The translations under genes were made by a program, and so were the position numbers. Of a stretch of DNA of 64,000 bases, positions 17,158 to 26,399 are shown in pieces. The notes beneath the pieces are model-generated. The model saw only the letters and a list, made by a program, of their open reading frames with translations. It did no database searches and had not been told where the DNA came from. Origin of the DNA: JADFJB01 sp964464595 (GTDB lineage: Bacteria; Zhuqueibacterota; JdFR-76; DREG01); the NCBI GenBank assembly GCA_964464595.1, contig CAYXGW010000001.1:124001-188000 (forward strand). The letters run 5' to 3'. Each line of letters opens with the position of its first letter. Position 1 is the stretch's first letter.

Positions 17158-20100
17158 GCGAGGCGCCGTATCCCGGGTTGCGCCCATTTCAACGGGGAGA
17201 GATCGATATCTTCTTTGGCCGCGAAGGGCAGGTTGACGTATTGGTGGACCTGCTGGCTCAGTGGCGTTTTCTCAGCGTGGTCGGCCCATCGGGTTCTGGG
17301 AAATCCTCCCTGGTGCGGGCGGGACTGCTCGATGCGCTGGAAAGCGGCTTTATGGCGACAGCCGGGGCCGGGTGGATTGTCGCAGATATGCGGCCGGGAA
17401 GCCAACCCATGTTGCGACTTGCTAAGACCCTGCTCGCCGTCTCCGGACGCGACCGTCATCAACATGACAGCGAATTTCTCAAAGCGTCCCTGGAGCGCGG
17501 CAGAAACAGTATTGTAGATTTTCTGAACAAAGAAGGCCTGCTCGCCCAAGACGACAACCTGCTCATCCTGGTGGATCAATTCGAGGAACTCTTCCGATTT
17601 GAACCAGGCAAGGGACCGGATGAAGCCGAGACTTTTGTCGCACTCCTGTTGGCCGCCTTCAAGCAGAAGGAATGGCCAGTTTACGTTGTCATCACCATGC
17701 GTTCGGATTTCATTGGGGGCTGCGCTCGCTTTCCGAACCTCACCGAAGCAGTCAATGACGCACAGTTTCTCACCCCCCGCCTCACGAGGGAGCAGTCCCG
17801 CCTGGCCATTGAGGAACCGGCCAGGGTCTTCGACGGAGTCATCGAAGGAAGCCTGGTTAACCGCCTGCTGAACGACATGGGAACGGATCCCGACCAGTTA
17901 CCTTTGATGCAGCACGCCTTGATGCGTATGTGGAGCAAAGCGACGAAGGCCAGCGAAACACCGAATTCCATCACACTGACTTCAGAAGACTATGAAGCGG
18001 TCGGCGGTTTGAAAGAAGCGTTGTCCCAACACGCCAACGAAGCCTACAACGAACTGCCGAAACAAGACCAAGCGGCGGCACAATCTTTGTTCCGCGTTCT
18101 CACCGAACGTGGTGCGGACCGTCGGGACCTACGACGGCCCACTCAATTTAGAACGATTGTACAAGTCGTGGCGGGGGGAGAGGCCACAGACGCAGTCCGT
18201 AAACAAGTCATACGCGCGGCGGCAGTCTTCCGACGGGAAGATCGTAGTTTCCTCATGCCGCAAGCCCATGTTCCCTTGGATGACACCACGGTACTGGATA
18301 TCAGCCACGAAAGCCTGATTCGCCAGTGGGACAGGCTGAGAGATTGGACCGCAGAGGAGGCTGACGCGGCGGACACTTACAGGGAATTGCTGCCCCCGGC
18401 CCAACGATGGCAAGAAAAGGAAGGTGGTTGGTGGGGCAATCTGGGTAGCCTCTTGCGTGGCTTCAACCTCACCCGCGCCCTCAAATGGAAACAGAGCGCC
18501 ACCATCAAATGGGCAAAACTCTATGGCGGTGACTTCCAATCCGTCGAGCAGTTCATTCAGGCGAGCCGGACTTATAGTGTTTTTCGATTAGTAGTCTTTA
18601 TCGCGACCTTCGCCCTGGTTCTCGTCGTTCTTGGCGGAGGTTCCTTTTATTTTCAACAGCAAAAAGCCGAATCCGCACTGAAACTTCAACAGCAACAATC
18701 CGCACTGAAACAATTAGAATTGCAAGAGCAACTTACCGCCACTTCCGAGCAGGCGCGTAAGGCAGCCGTAAAAGCCCTGAAGGAGACAGATGAGGCAAAA
18801 GCAGAAACCGAGAAGGCACTGATAAAAACTCAACAGGCGGAGGAACGCGCCAGTTATGAGGAAAAGAAAAGAACATCGGAGCTATTCGACTCGCAGATCA
18901 CCCATGCCTCTCTTCTGGTTCGAGGAGAAGACTATGCTGAAGCCAGGGAGATGCTCGCGCAAAGCCGGGTACTTGATGAGAAGATTCCCCTCGAACGCCG
19001 CCACGCCCGCAATTTCCTGACCCGATTTGTCGAGATCATGGGTGGAAATGCACGGCAGGTTTACCAGGGAGCCAATGCCATTTTGTATTCTGTCGCGATC
19101 AGTCCCAATGGCCAATTGTTGGCTGTGGTTGGGGAAAAAGGTACAGTGGTATTGTTCGATGTGGAAAGCAGTGAGCTCCGTCAGCGCCTGAAGGGGCATG
19201 ATAAGGATGTACACGATGTTGTTTTCCATCCCACTGGTGAGTGGTTTGCTACGGGAGGGAAAGATGGGCAAATCATCCGCTGGTCGCTGCCCTCGGATAA
19301 TGTACCTGCTGTGCAATTACAAGCGTGGAAGGCTCCCGGCGAGGTTTGGTCATTGGCAATCAGTCCCAATGGTAAGTTGCTGGCTAGCGGCGGGCCGGAT
19401 AATGACGTCAGCCTGTGGAAAGCGATGACAGGTCGATTTATACGCCATTTGAAAGGTCATACCAATGCGATTTCCACATCTACCGGATTGGCTTTCAGTC
19501 CTTCCGGAAAACGACTTGCTAGCGCCTCTTACGACAACACGGCCCGTATTTGGGATGTAGAGACGGGAGAAAGTCTTGTGATTCTTAGAGGACACACCAA
19601 TAATGTCAATGGAGTCCTTTTTACCCCTGATGAGCAACGTATCTCAACCAGCAGCACGGATAAGCGCATCGTGCTCTGGGAAGTTAAGTCGGGTCGCCCT
19701 ATAAGAATCTTCACCGGACACGAGAATCTTGTTGACGGTTTGGGGTTTGTTGCGCGTGATCCCATAGCAAAGAAGGTTCTCTCCAGGCCTGATGAGGAAG
19801 CTCCCCTGCTGGTCTCGGCAAGCTTTGATCGCACGCTTCGGGTTTGGGATACGGACAGTGGCGTTGCCTTGAGGGTTCTTGAGGGGCACAGTACCGGAGT
19901 TATAGGGATAGCTGTTCATACTCCGCAGGAAAAGACGAAGGGTGTGCAAGTTTTCAGTGCATCCAATGATGGGACAGTGAGACGCTGGGATATTGCCCCG
20001 CTCCCCCATCAGCGTCTTGTGGAAATACCTAAAGAAGCTCGATCAACAGCGATTTCACCTGACGGCCAGTATGCAGCCGTAGGTTTTGCGAACGGGGCGT

Positions 20101-20927
20101 TGCGTCTTTACAGTCCGGAGGAGGGACACTTGCTGGAGGAGCAGAAAGAGGCACATGAAGAGCATGTAACATGCCTCTGCTTCAGCGCCAGTGGCAATTT
20201 GCTGGCTTCGGCCAGTTTTGACAACACGGCCAGACTCTGGGCAGTTGCACCTGACGGGAATCTGACGGCGCAACAGACCTTTCGAGGTCACAGACGAGGA
20301 TTGCGCTACATCGCCTTCTCGCCTGATGAGCGGACACTTGCCACAGCAAGTAATGACGGGCTGGTAGGTTTGTTCGGAATTGGTACGGAAGAGAAACAGT
20401 TCTTTAAACCGTTCGATGGCAAAAGAGTGATGTCGGTAACATTCCATCCGGATGGAAATCGCTTGCTGGCAACAGGAGAGCAGGAGATCAGTCTCTGGGA
20501 TCTCAGCAGCGATCCTCCTTCCCTGGTAAGAGCATTCCCCCAAGCTTTCGACCAACTTTTCATGGCCACCCTCAGCCCCAACGGACGCTCGTTCGCCAGA
20601 GTTGGGCGACAAGCTGTTGTGGAGGTTTACTCCACCCAGGACGCACAGTTGCAGCATAGATTAGTGGGACATGAGAATACAGTTTATCGGGCCAATTTCA
20701 GTCCCGATGGACGACAGTTGGCCACAGTGAGCGCAGATGCCACGGTCCGGTTGTGGGATTTGGAAACAGGCAGGGAGCTGTTCTCCCTGCGCCTGCCAAC
20801 ACACAGATATCCCCCAGAACACCTTTGGGATTTCGATTTCCGCTGCACCCCCAGCGGCTGCTGGGTTGCTGTGCCGCTTACTCGAGGGAAGTTGGCGCTG
20901 TACAATTTAGGGCTCTATGCCGAGTGA
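17154..20927 (+). CDS. nSTAND1 NTPase with TM segment and WD40 repeats
   Basis: The N-terminus PYPGLRPF and FFGRE are hallmarks of novel-STAND 1 NTPases. Walker A is GPSGSGKSS (residues 44-52) and Walker B LLILVDQFEELF (136-147). A transmembrane helix (about 476-500) and a charged coiled coil (500-590) precede about 13-14 WD40 repeats (about 640-1250), enough for two seven-bladed propellers. STAND proteins oligomerise on ligand binding, and WD40 repeats serve as the sensor. Translational coupling with the TIR-domain gene argues for a sensor-effector pair, with the sensor anchored to the membrane. G+C is higher than in the flanks, a sign of transfer. Confidence 0.93.
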   Translation: MSEAPYPGLRPFQRGEIDIFFGREGQVDVLVDLLAQWRFLSVVGPSGSGKSSLVRAGLLDALESGFMATAGAGWIVADMRPGSQPMLRLAKTLLAVSGRDRHQHDSEFLKASLERGRNSIVDFLNKEGLLAQDDNLLILVDQFEELFRFEPGKGPDEAETFVALLLAAFKQKEWPVYVVITMRSDFIGGCARFPNLTEAVNDAQFLTPRLTREQSRLAIEEPARVFDGVIEGSLVNRLLNDMGTDPDQLPLMQHALMRMWSKATKASETPNSITLTSEDYEAVGGLKEALSQHANEAYNELPKQDQAAAQSLFRVLTERGADRRDLRRPTQFRTIVQVVAGGEATDAVRKQVIRAAAVFRREDRSFLMPQAHVPLDDTTVLDISHESLIRQWDRLRDWTAEEADAADTYRELLPPAQRWQEKEGGWWGNLGSLLRGFNLTRALKWKQSATIKWAKLYGGDFQSVEQFIQASRTYSVFRLVVFIATFALVLVVLGGGSFYFQQQKAESALKLQQQQSALKQLELQEQLTATSEQARKAAVKALKETDEAKAETEKALIKTQQAEERASYEEKKRTSELFDSQITHASLLVRGEDYAEAREMLAQSRVLDEKIPLERRHARNFLTRFVEIMGGNARQVYQGANAILYSVAISPNGQLLAVVGEKGTVVLFDVESSELRQRLKGHDKDVHDVVFHPTGEWFATGGKDGQIIRWSLPSDNVPAVQLQAWKAPGEVWSLAISPNGKLLASGGPDNDVSLWKAMTGRFIRHLKGHTNAISTSTGLAFSPSGKRLASASYDNTARIWDVETGESLVILRGHTNNVNGVLFTPDEQRISTSSTDKRIVLWEVKSGRPIRIFTGHENLVDGLGFVARDPIAKKVLSRPDEEAPLLVSASFDRTLRVWDTDSGVALRVLEGHSTGVIGIAVHTPQEKTKGVQVFSASNDGTVRRWDIAPLPHQRLVEIPKEARSTAISPDGQYAAVGFANGALRLYSPEEGHLLEEQKEAHEEHVTCLCFSASGNLLASASFDNTARLWAVAPDGNLTAQQTFRGHRRGLRYIAFSPDERTLATASNDGLVGLFGIGTEEKQFFKPFDGKRVMSVTFHPDGNRLLATGEQEISLWDLSSDPPSLVRAFPQAFDQLFMATLSPNGRSFARVGRQAVVEVYSTQDAQLQHRLVGHENTVYRANFSPDGRQLATVSADATVRLWDLETGRELFSLRLPTHRYPPEHLWDFDFRCTPSGCWVAVPLTRGKLALYNLGLYAE

Positions 20928-21056
20928 GACGTGGTTGGGAATGGGGCACTTTCAGGCATTTCAAAGGTATTCTTATTGGTCAGACAATCTGATGTAAATA
21001 GGTTTAATTCTCATGCTGTGCAGAATGTTTTCAGAATGCATAAAACCATACAATTT

Positions 21057-21150
21057 GTCATTCTGAACAAAGCGAAGCGAAGTGAAGAATCTCTTAATTT
21101 TAATAACCTTACTGCATTCAAGAGATCCTTCGCTGCGCTCAGGATAACAA
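21057..21150. repeat. REP-like inverted repeat
   Basis: GTCATTCTGAACAAAGCGAAG opens the unit. Arms GAAGAATCTCTT (21084-) and AAGAGATCCTTC (21120-21131) face each other, and CGCTGCGCTCAGGATAACAA closes it. This is a widespread type of small palindromic intergenic element. It lies in the 357-base gap after the nSTAND1 gene (20928-21284). Confidence 0.65.
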
Positions 21151-21174
21151 TTTTATCATCTTTGGATGCATTTT

Positions 21175-21277
21175 GTAACACCCTCCAACAACCCCTAACT
21201 CTTCCTTTAAAAGGAGGGGAAATTACTTCGGGTTGCTATTGAAAATTAAGATCTAATTAATTAGTATCCTATCATCA
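21175..21277. repeat. interspersed hairpin repeat, copy 2
   Basis: Same order of landmarks as 14311-14405: CCCCTAACTCTTCC and AAGGAGGGGAAATTAC arms, GCTATTGAAAATTA, CCTATCATCA. It ends eight bases before the next gene start. Confidence 0.75.
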
Positions 21278-21284
21278 AATATCA

Positions 21285-21626
21285 ATGACTGAATCAAAAG
21301 AAATTCCAACCATTATTCGTGAAATCTCGCTGGATACAATTCAACGAATTGACTTAGCGCTTGAGGGAGATTGGAGCCCGACAGTAGTCACAGTGTGGAC
21401 ACGCGATCAAGGGGCGCTTGGATTTGCAGGGGCAACTCGTTCTCATCCAACCAACAAACCGAGCCTGGAGCTTTACTTCACGGACAGTTGGCTTGGAATT
21501 CACTGCTTCACGCGCACAGCTGGGCAGAATGTTTTTGATGAAGAATTTGCCTCTCGAATCATTGATTATGTAGAGAGCAAGTACCGCAATAGCCGGATAA
21601 CAACCTCGGAGCCTTTTTCTCAATAG
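21285..21626 (+). CDS. hypothetical protein (113 aa)
   Basis: A soluble, mixed-composition protein without signal peptide or membrane segment and no family I recognise. Visible features are a WTRDQGALGFAG stretch and a C-terminal DYVESKYRNSR helix. No ribosome site is apparent before the ATG, which lies directly after an interspersed repeat. It is not tightly linked to the TIR/nSTAND1 operon because two repeat elements lie between them. Confidence 0.5.
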   Translation: MTESKEIPTIIREISLDTIQRIDLALEGDWSPTVVTVWTRDQGALGFAGATRSHPTNKPSLELYFTDSWLGIHCFTRTAGQNVFDEEFASRIIDYVESKYRNSRITTSEPFSQ

Positions 21627-21762
21627 AAGGAAAAGGGGGGCATCATAATAACCGAAAAAATCAACTTTTTTTAAAGTTGTCTTGTATCCAAAGAGGAAAT
21701 GCACACATTAGACGTCATCAATATATTATTTTAGCATGGAATAAAAACGAAAGGATTTCCAA

Positions 21763-23411
21763 ATGATTCGCAAGAGAAAATACAAACTTCTATTTGTCGC
21801 GCTATTTTGTATAATTCATACAAATGGTTTTAGTCAGAATCTCGATTCATTGTTATCATTGTATCATAAAGAAGGAAGCAGTTTATATCGCGGCGAAGGG
21901 AAGTTTCTTGATCTGAAAAGTAATTTTAATGGTGCGGTTTTAGTAGCAAAACATGATAAAGTCATTTTCAAGAAAGCATATGGCTGGTATAATCGCGATA
22001 AAGATATTCCACTTCAAATAGATTCCAAATTTCAGATCGGTTCGGTTACGAAACCATTTACCGCACTCCTGGTGCTTCAGTTGGTAGAAAAAGGGGTTCT
22101 AAGCTTGGAACAATCGGTTGCGGATATTCTCCCCTACTTTCCAAAACAGAAAGGAGATAAACTCACTATTCATCGATTACTTTCTAATACTTCCGGTCTG
22201 CCGCATTACTCAGGACTTATGGATTTAGGATTGACAAAAGAGGATTTTTTCCAAAAGGTTTACCAACCTGAACAATACGCAAAGCTTATCGGAGATGTAG
22301 GATTTAGTTATGAACCCGGCAGCAAGTTTTATTACAGCAGCCTGGGATTTCAACTGCTGGGTGTAATACTCAAAGAAGTTACAGGTCAAACTTATGATGA
22401 ATTGTTGAAACAACACATAACATCTCCGCTCGGTCTTAAAAATACCGGATTTTCGGATAATGACTTTGTCGAAAATCATGTAGCGAAAGACTATAACTTT
22501 GAAGATTATTTGTGGGCCTGATTAAAACATTTGACGATGGTGAATTCCGCGACCAATCTACTTCTTATGCTGCCAGAGGGATGCACTCCACAGTTGAGGA
22601 TCTTTATATTTGGAGCCAGGCTTTACGCTCCAATAAACTTCTATCAAAAGAATTAACGCAAAAGATGTTTACATTGAATAAATCCGGCTATTGTTATGGT
22701 TGGTTTCGAAATCCACAAAATATGCTGGAAAGAAATCCGGATGCAAGGCTGTTTTTACACAGTGGCGGAAAGGGGGGTTTTTCAACTTACATAGCTCTAT
22801 ATGACGATAGTACAACCATTATTGTCTGCTCAAATGTCGGTCCGATAAATATTCGGAAAGTGGTGGATGATATTTACCGTGAAGTACATTTTTCGAATCC
22901 AATGCCGGCAAGATTAGTTCTGCCAAACCTGCGCAATCTGAAGCATTTTGAATCGGACGAGGAAGGCGGACTTCCAGGTTTAAAAAAATATTTTCAAGTG
23001 ATATCAGCAAGTGCAGGCTATTCGATTTTTCCTATTGTTAATTATTTAAGTGCAGTATTAGAGTTGTTTTACGATGGCGAAAGATTTGATGAGGCATATA
23101 GCGATCTCAAACCTCTTATAGATGATAATCCTGAAAATGAGGGCCTCATAAACCGGGTAGCTTATATGTTCCTTCGAGATGATAAAACCGATCAAGCGAT
23201 TCATTTCTTTCAGCAAAACACAACCAATCATCCCAATGCTGCAAATGTCTATGATGGTTTAGGTGATGGCTATGCAGCAAAAGGAGAACTCCAACTCGCT
23301 CTGAAAAACTACAAAATTGCCGTTGAACTCGGAGAAAAAAACTTTGATTCCAATTTAAAAGTGTACCAAGAAAATGTAAAAAGGATGGGAAAGAAAATTA
23401 AAAATAAATAA
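21763..23411 (+). pseudogene. secreted class C beta-lactamase-like serine hydrolase with TPRs, frameshifted
   Basis: A signal peptide (residues 1-24) leads into a beta-lactamase/D-aminopeptidase fold with Ser94-V-T-Lys97, YSS near residue 190 and, in the second frame, HSGGKGGF. The first frame stops at 22521 (DYLWA). The second frame resumes at about 22510 with LIKTFDDGEF, so one base is missing or two are extra. The C-terminus carries two or three TPRs. Such proteins hydrolyse peptides or esters in the periplasm. Both halves are well conserved, so a sequencing error or very recent mutation is plausible. Confidence 0.8.
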
Positions 23412-23506
23412 TACCAGACAGATCCTTTCCATAAAACCTCGCGGTTTTACCCTTGCCTTTCGCCAGCCGTTTCTGTACATTTATTATAAAGTACAGGAAT
23501 AGTAAC

Positions 23507-23911
23507 ATGGCAGAAAATCAGAATCCATTTGGGCTGCACACTATCACGCCTTACTTAATCGTAGAAGACGTATCAACTCTTATTCAGTTCCTCCACAGAG
23601 TGTTCGGTGCCGAATCAAGAGGCGATCTAAGTTACCGGGAGGATGGCAGCGTTAAACATGCAGAAGTAAAGATCGGCGATTCTGTCGTGATGATGGGCGA
23701 GCCGATGGATGAAATCGGGCCAATGCCTGCTATGATGTATATTTACGTGAAAGACTGCGATGCTACCTACAAGAAAGCCCTTGCAGCAGGCGCTACCCAT
23801 GTAATGGAACCTGAGAATTTTCCACATGGTGACCGCTATGGCGGTGTCAAAGATCCTTTTGGGAATATTTGGTGGATTGTTACACACATTGGCAAACAGC
23901 ATAAATCGTAA
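23507..23911 (+). CDS. VOC family (PhnB/glyoxalase-like) protein
   Basis: I start at ATG 23507, which gives MAENQNPFGLHTITPYLIV, the normal N-terminus of PhnB-like proteins; an upstream extension to 23453 adds a non-homologous tail. The 134-residue chain has the vicinal-oxygen-chelate repeat pattern: PYLIVEDV, MMYIYVKDCDATYKKALAAGA, GDRYGGVKDPFGNIWWI. Family members bind a metal or are antibiotic or glyoxal-related proteins; the substrate is unknown. It is followed directly by a gene remnant. Confidence 0.82.
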   Translation: MAENQNPFGLHTITPYLIVEDVSTLIQFLHRVFGAESRGDLSYREDGSVKHAEVKIGDSVVMMGEPMDEIGPMPAMMYIYVKDCDATYKKALAAGATHVMEPENFPHGDRYGGVKDPFGNIWWIVTHIGKQHKS

Positions 23912-24025
23912 ATTTCGGAAACTGCCATTGACGGACCGCAGATTGGTTTCCTTGGATTGACTGTAAAACTGGTTTTTGCGGCTGCGCTGTGGCGTTTAGT
24001 AAAACAGCACCGCATAGAATTATAG
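23912..24025 (+). pseudogene. C-terminal remnant of a membrane protein, copy 1
   Basis: Immediately after the VOC stop codon a 37-codon frame reads ISETAIDGP then GFLGLTVKLVFAAALWR and ends LVKQHRIEL. It has no start codon. The same peptide core is recoverable at 25327-25406 after allowing a frameshift. It looks like the last helix of an otherwise lost gene. Confidence 0.5.
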
Positions 24026-24394
24026 AGAAACAACGGGGCAAATTGGTATGACCTTACTCCGAAATAGTATAAATTGCGACGCAGAATATAAATTGGCGGA
24101 AATTGATAAATTTCCTGGGGTTGTCCATAGTAATTAATTTTAAAAATGCTCTTAAAAGCTTGCTTTTTTATTACAAATTATTAATTTGGTTTTGGGTTAA
24201 GATAGAATTTTAAGAGTGGGTGTGGAAGTTATGCAAAACAAATCAAGCGGTTTACTATAACAAATTCTCCATAAACGATTTACTTCAAGAATAATAGGTC
24301 GGTTTTTATAGACAATCTTCCAATTCGAATTCAAGATTCGTTCATTAGTAAATGAATAGTTCACAACCATAAACCCTCTAGAAAGGAGATTATT
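24026..24394. other. AT-rich intergenic stretch
   Basis: No gene, repeat or convincing promoter was seen in these 369 bases. The last bases hold GAAAGGAG, the ribosome site of the following YiiX-like gene. Confidence 0.5.
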
Positions 24395-25036
24395 ATGGCA
24401 ATTAAATTAACGCAGTATAAGGATGTTCGTCAGGACATGAAAGCCGGAGATGTAATCGCATTTGGCGGTAAAGGGCATTTCTCTGAGATCATCAAGTTTG
24501 CAACTCGTTCGACAGTATCGCACGTCGGGATTATTTTACAAACCAGGGTACTGGAAGATGAGAGCGGTAGGTTTTTCAACCAAATTATCGAATCGACCGG
24601 ACACGACGGCGTCGCGGTGTACCGCCTCAGCGACCGACTGGGATATGATGGGGAAATCTGGTGGCTGCCGTTGCGGAAGGATATATGGGAAAGTAAATTT
24701 GACAGCGGTAAGTTTTATAACTTTTTGTTCAATGAGGTGAAAGGCCGACCGTACGATATTCCGCAGGCGATCAAATCGGCCGTGGATGTGTTGGATGACC
24801 TGCCTTTTACAGATAAAATGGGTCCGACTCACAACAAGGAAGATTTCGCCAAGTTCTTTTGCTCGGAACTCGTCGCCGCCGGGTTGGAAATTGCTGGTAT
24901 GGTCGGAGAAATTAACGCATCGGAAGTTACCCCGGTCGACCTATGCCGTTGGAACATTTATGAGGATGACTACTATATGCTGAAAGGCGAAGAAAAGCCC
25001 ATTTCGCGCTATAATACGCTAACTCCGGCTACCTAA
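24395..25036 (+). CDS. YiiX/YebB-like permuted NlpC/P60 hydrolase
   Basis: The protein opens with a KAGDVIAFGGKG strand, has the catalytic His43 in STVSHVGI and the catalytic Cys near residue 154 in FFCSELVAAGLE. This order (His before Cys) is that of circularly permuted papain-like enzymes of the NlpC/P60 superfamily. Such enzymes cleave amide or ester bonds in peptidoglycan or lipids. No signal peptide is present, so it is cytoplasmic or exported otherwise. GAAAGGAG six to seven bases upstream fixes the start. Confidence 0.78.
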   Translation: MAIKLTQYKDVRQDMKAGDVIAFGGKGHFSEIIKFATRSTVSHVGIILQTRVLEDESGRFFNQIIESTGHDGVAVYRLSDRLGYDGEIWWLPLRKDIWESKFDSGKFYNFLFNEVKGRPYDIPQAIKSAVDVLDDLPFTDKMGPTHNKEDFAKFFCSELVAAGLEIAGMVGEINASEVTPVDLCRWNIYEDDYYMLKGEEKPISRYNTLTPAT

Positions 25037-25236
25037 AACGTTGAAAAAGTTTTTGGGCTAAGGTAAAAGATTTATTTTGCTGATGTGGGGTCATTTGCCT
25101 GTGGTAAATTATCCTGTTTAAGCGAATAGATAGTTGCGTTTTGTTTTCTAATTTTGTGAGAAAAGGGCTGCGAGGTGAAACTGTCCTTAGCCCTTTACCC
25201 TTGCTGCTATTGGCGGGTGTCTTGCGGCACCTATCC

Positions 25237-25406
25237 GGTTAGTGCACGTCACTAGTGTAAGTCACGCGCTATGGAATGGACTTGTTTACCCGCTCTTCGG
25301 GTTTGGAGACAAGATAGGAACGCTCGGCATTACGGAAACTGCCATTTACAGAGGTTGGTTTCCTTGGCTTGACTGTAAACCTGGTTTTTGCGGCAGCGTT
25401 GTGGCG
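25237..25406 (+). pseudogene. membrane protein remnant, copy 2
   Basis: The 651-base gap 25037-25687 has no intact gene. In it, a frame reading ALWNGLVYPLFGFGDKIGTLG and ITETAIYR continues, after a shift, as VGFLGLTVNLVFAAALWR and stops. The end is about 80% identical in DNA to 23917-24000. This is the more complete of two degenerate copies of one unidentified membrane-protein gene. The rest of the gap shows nothing I can name. Confidence 0.5.
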
Positions 25407-25687
25407 TTAGGTAACTCGGCGACGAATAGTTGAATCGTAGCCTTATTTTCAAAACCGAACACTGAGCCGTGTCGATGTAGCTGGCCTAAAAATACTGACA
25501 TGCCGCTGAGAGGAGTCCGTCTAGACGGGACAAAGCAGTCTCCTTAATTTTCCGGCCCTGATGTGGTTCGTATTCTGGAGTAGCACAAAAACCGGGGAAA
25601 ATAAAAGCCACCTCTATCAGCTTATGAATTAAAAACTACATTCTTACTATTTACGAATTATCTTCGTGTCGCTGTGCTCTTTGTGGT

Positions 25688-26215
25688 TTATGATTTTTTT
25701 GAACCGGCTTTTTTAATAATATTCCTCGCTCTTGCCCGTACTGACGCAGCTTCATCTTCAAGTGCATTATTCAAAAGTTTCAGTACTTCAGAGCCAATCT
25801 TGGGTTCTATCTTCGATAATTCATACAATGCATCCAGGGACCAGGCTTTTACGATTTTACTTTTATCATTGAGGTTATTTTTGAAAAAAGCAATGGCACC
25901 CTTAATCTCTTCGTAGTCCAGTTTAAGTCTGGGGATAATGTGACATAATTCAGCTTTGACTTCCCAAAAAGGAGAATGAGTCAGGTCATGTAAAAGGATC
26001 GGTTTATATTTTGATAATAATTCAGGAGAAGTTTCAGCTAGCTTCCTGACAATCCAAATGGCTCTAGCTGCAATATTTGCACTATCGTGATTCGAAAGTA
26101 CGACTATTTCGGCAACCAACCTATTATTCTCAATGGCTTGTGCAACGAATTCATCCAGATCATGTGTCTGGTTTCGTTTGCCATTTGCGAGGAGATTTTC
26201 TAAAGAATCCATCAA
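25688..26215 (-). CDS. HEAT/ARM-repeat protein
   Basis: The 175-residue chain is entirely alpha-helical with regularly spaced helix pairs (DSANIAARAIWIVRKLAETSP, SPFWEVKAELCHIIPRL, KSKIVKAWSLDALYELSKIEP, EAASVRARARNIIKKAG). It lacks a signal peptide. Such cytoplasmic solenoids are protein-interaction scaffolds. It diverges from the TIR gene at 26400, which is transcribed the other way with a 184-base shared upstream region. Confidence 0.75.
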   Translation of the reverse strand: MMDSLENLLANGKRNQTHDLDEFVAQAIENNRLVAEIVVLSNHDSANIAARAIWIVRKLAETSPELLSKYKPILLHDLTHSPFWEVKAELCHIIPRLKLDYEEIKGAIAFFKNNLNDKSKIVKAWSLDALYELSKIEPKIGSEVLKLLNNALEDEAASVRARARNIIKKAGSKKS

Positions 26216-26399
26216 TTTCGTTTATCATTTATTATTAGCCTGAATAATTAATAAATAATACTTTTAATTTAAAACTTCCACTGATGTCATCTTGGAAGGA
26301 TCTATTCCAACACAAGCTTAAATTGGCTTTTTAAAAGTCAATAATTACAAATTTAGAAGATTCATCTCATATTAAAATGTTGAACGAATAGGATAAAAA

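Noticed and set aside
25242..25433. 63-residue protein-coding gene
   Set aside because: The frame changes in the middle of the conserved membrane-helix peptide, so it is a remnant, not an intact gene.
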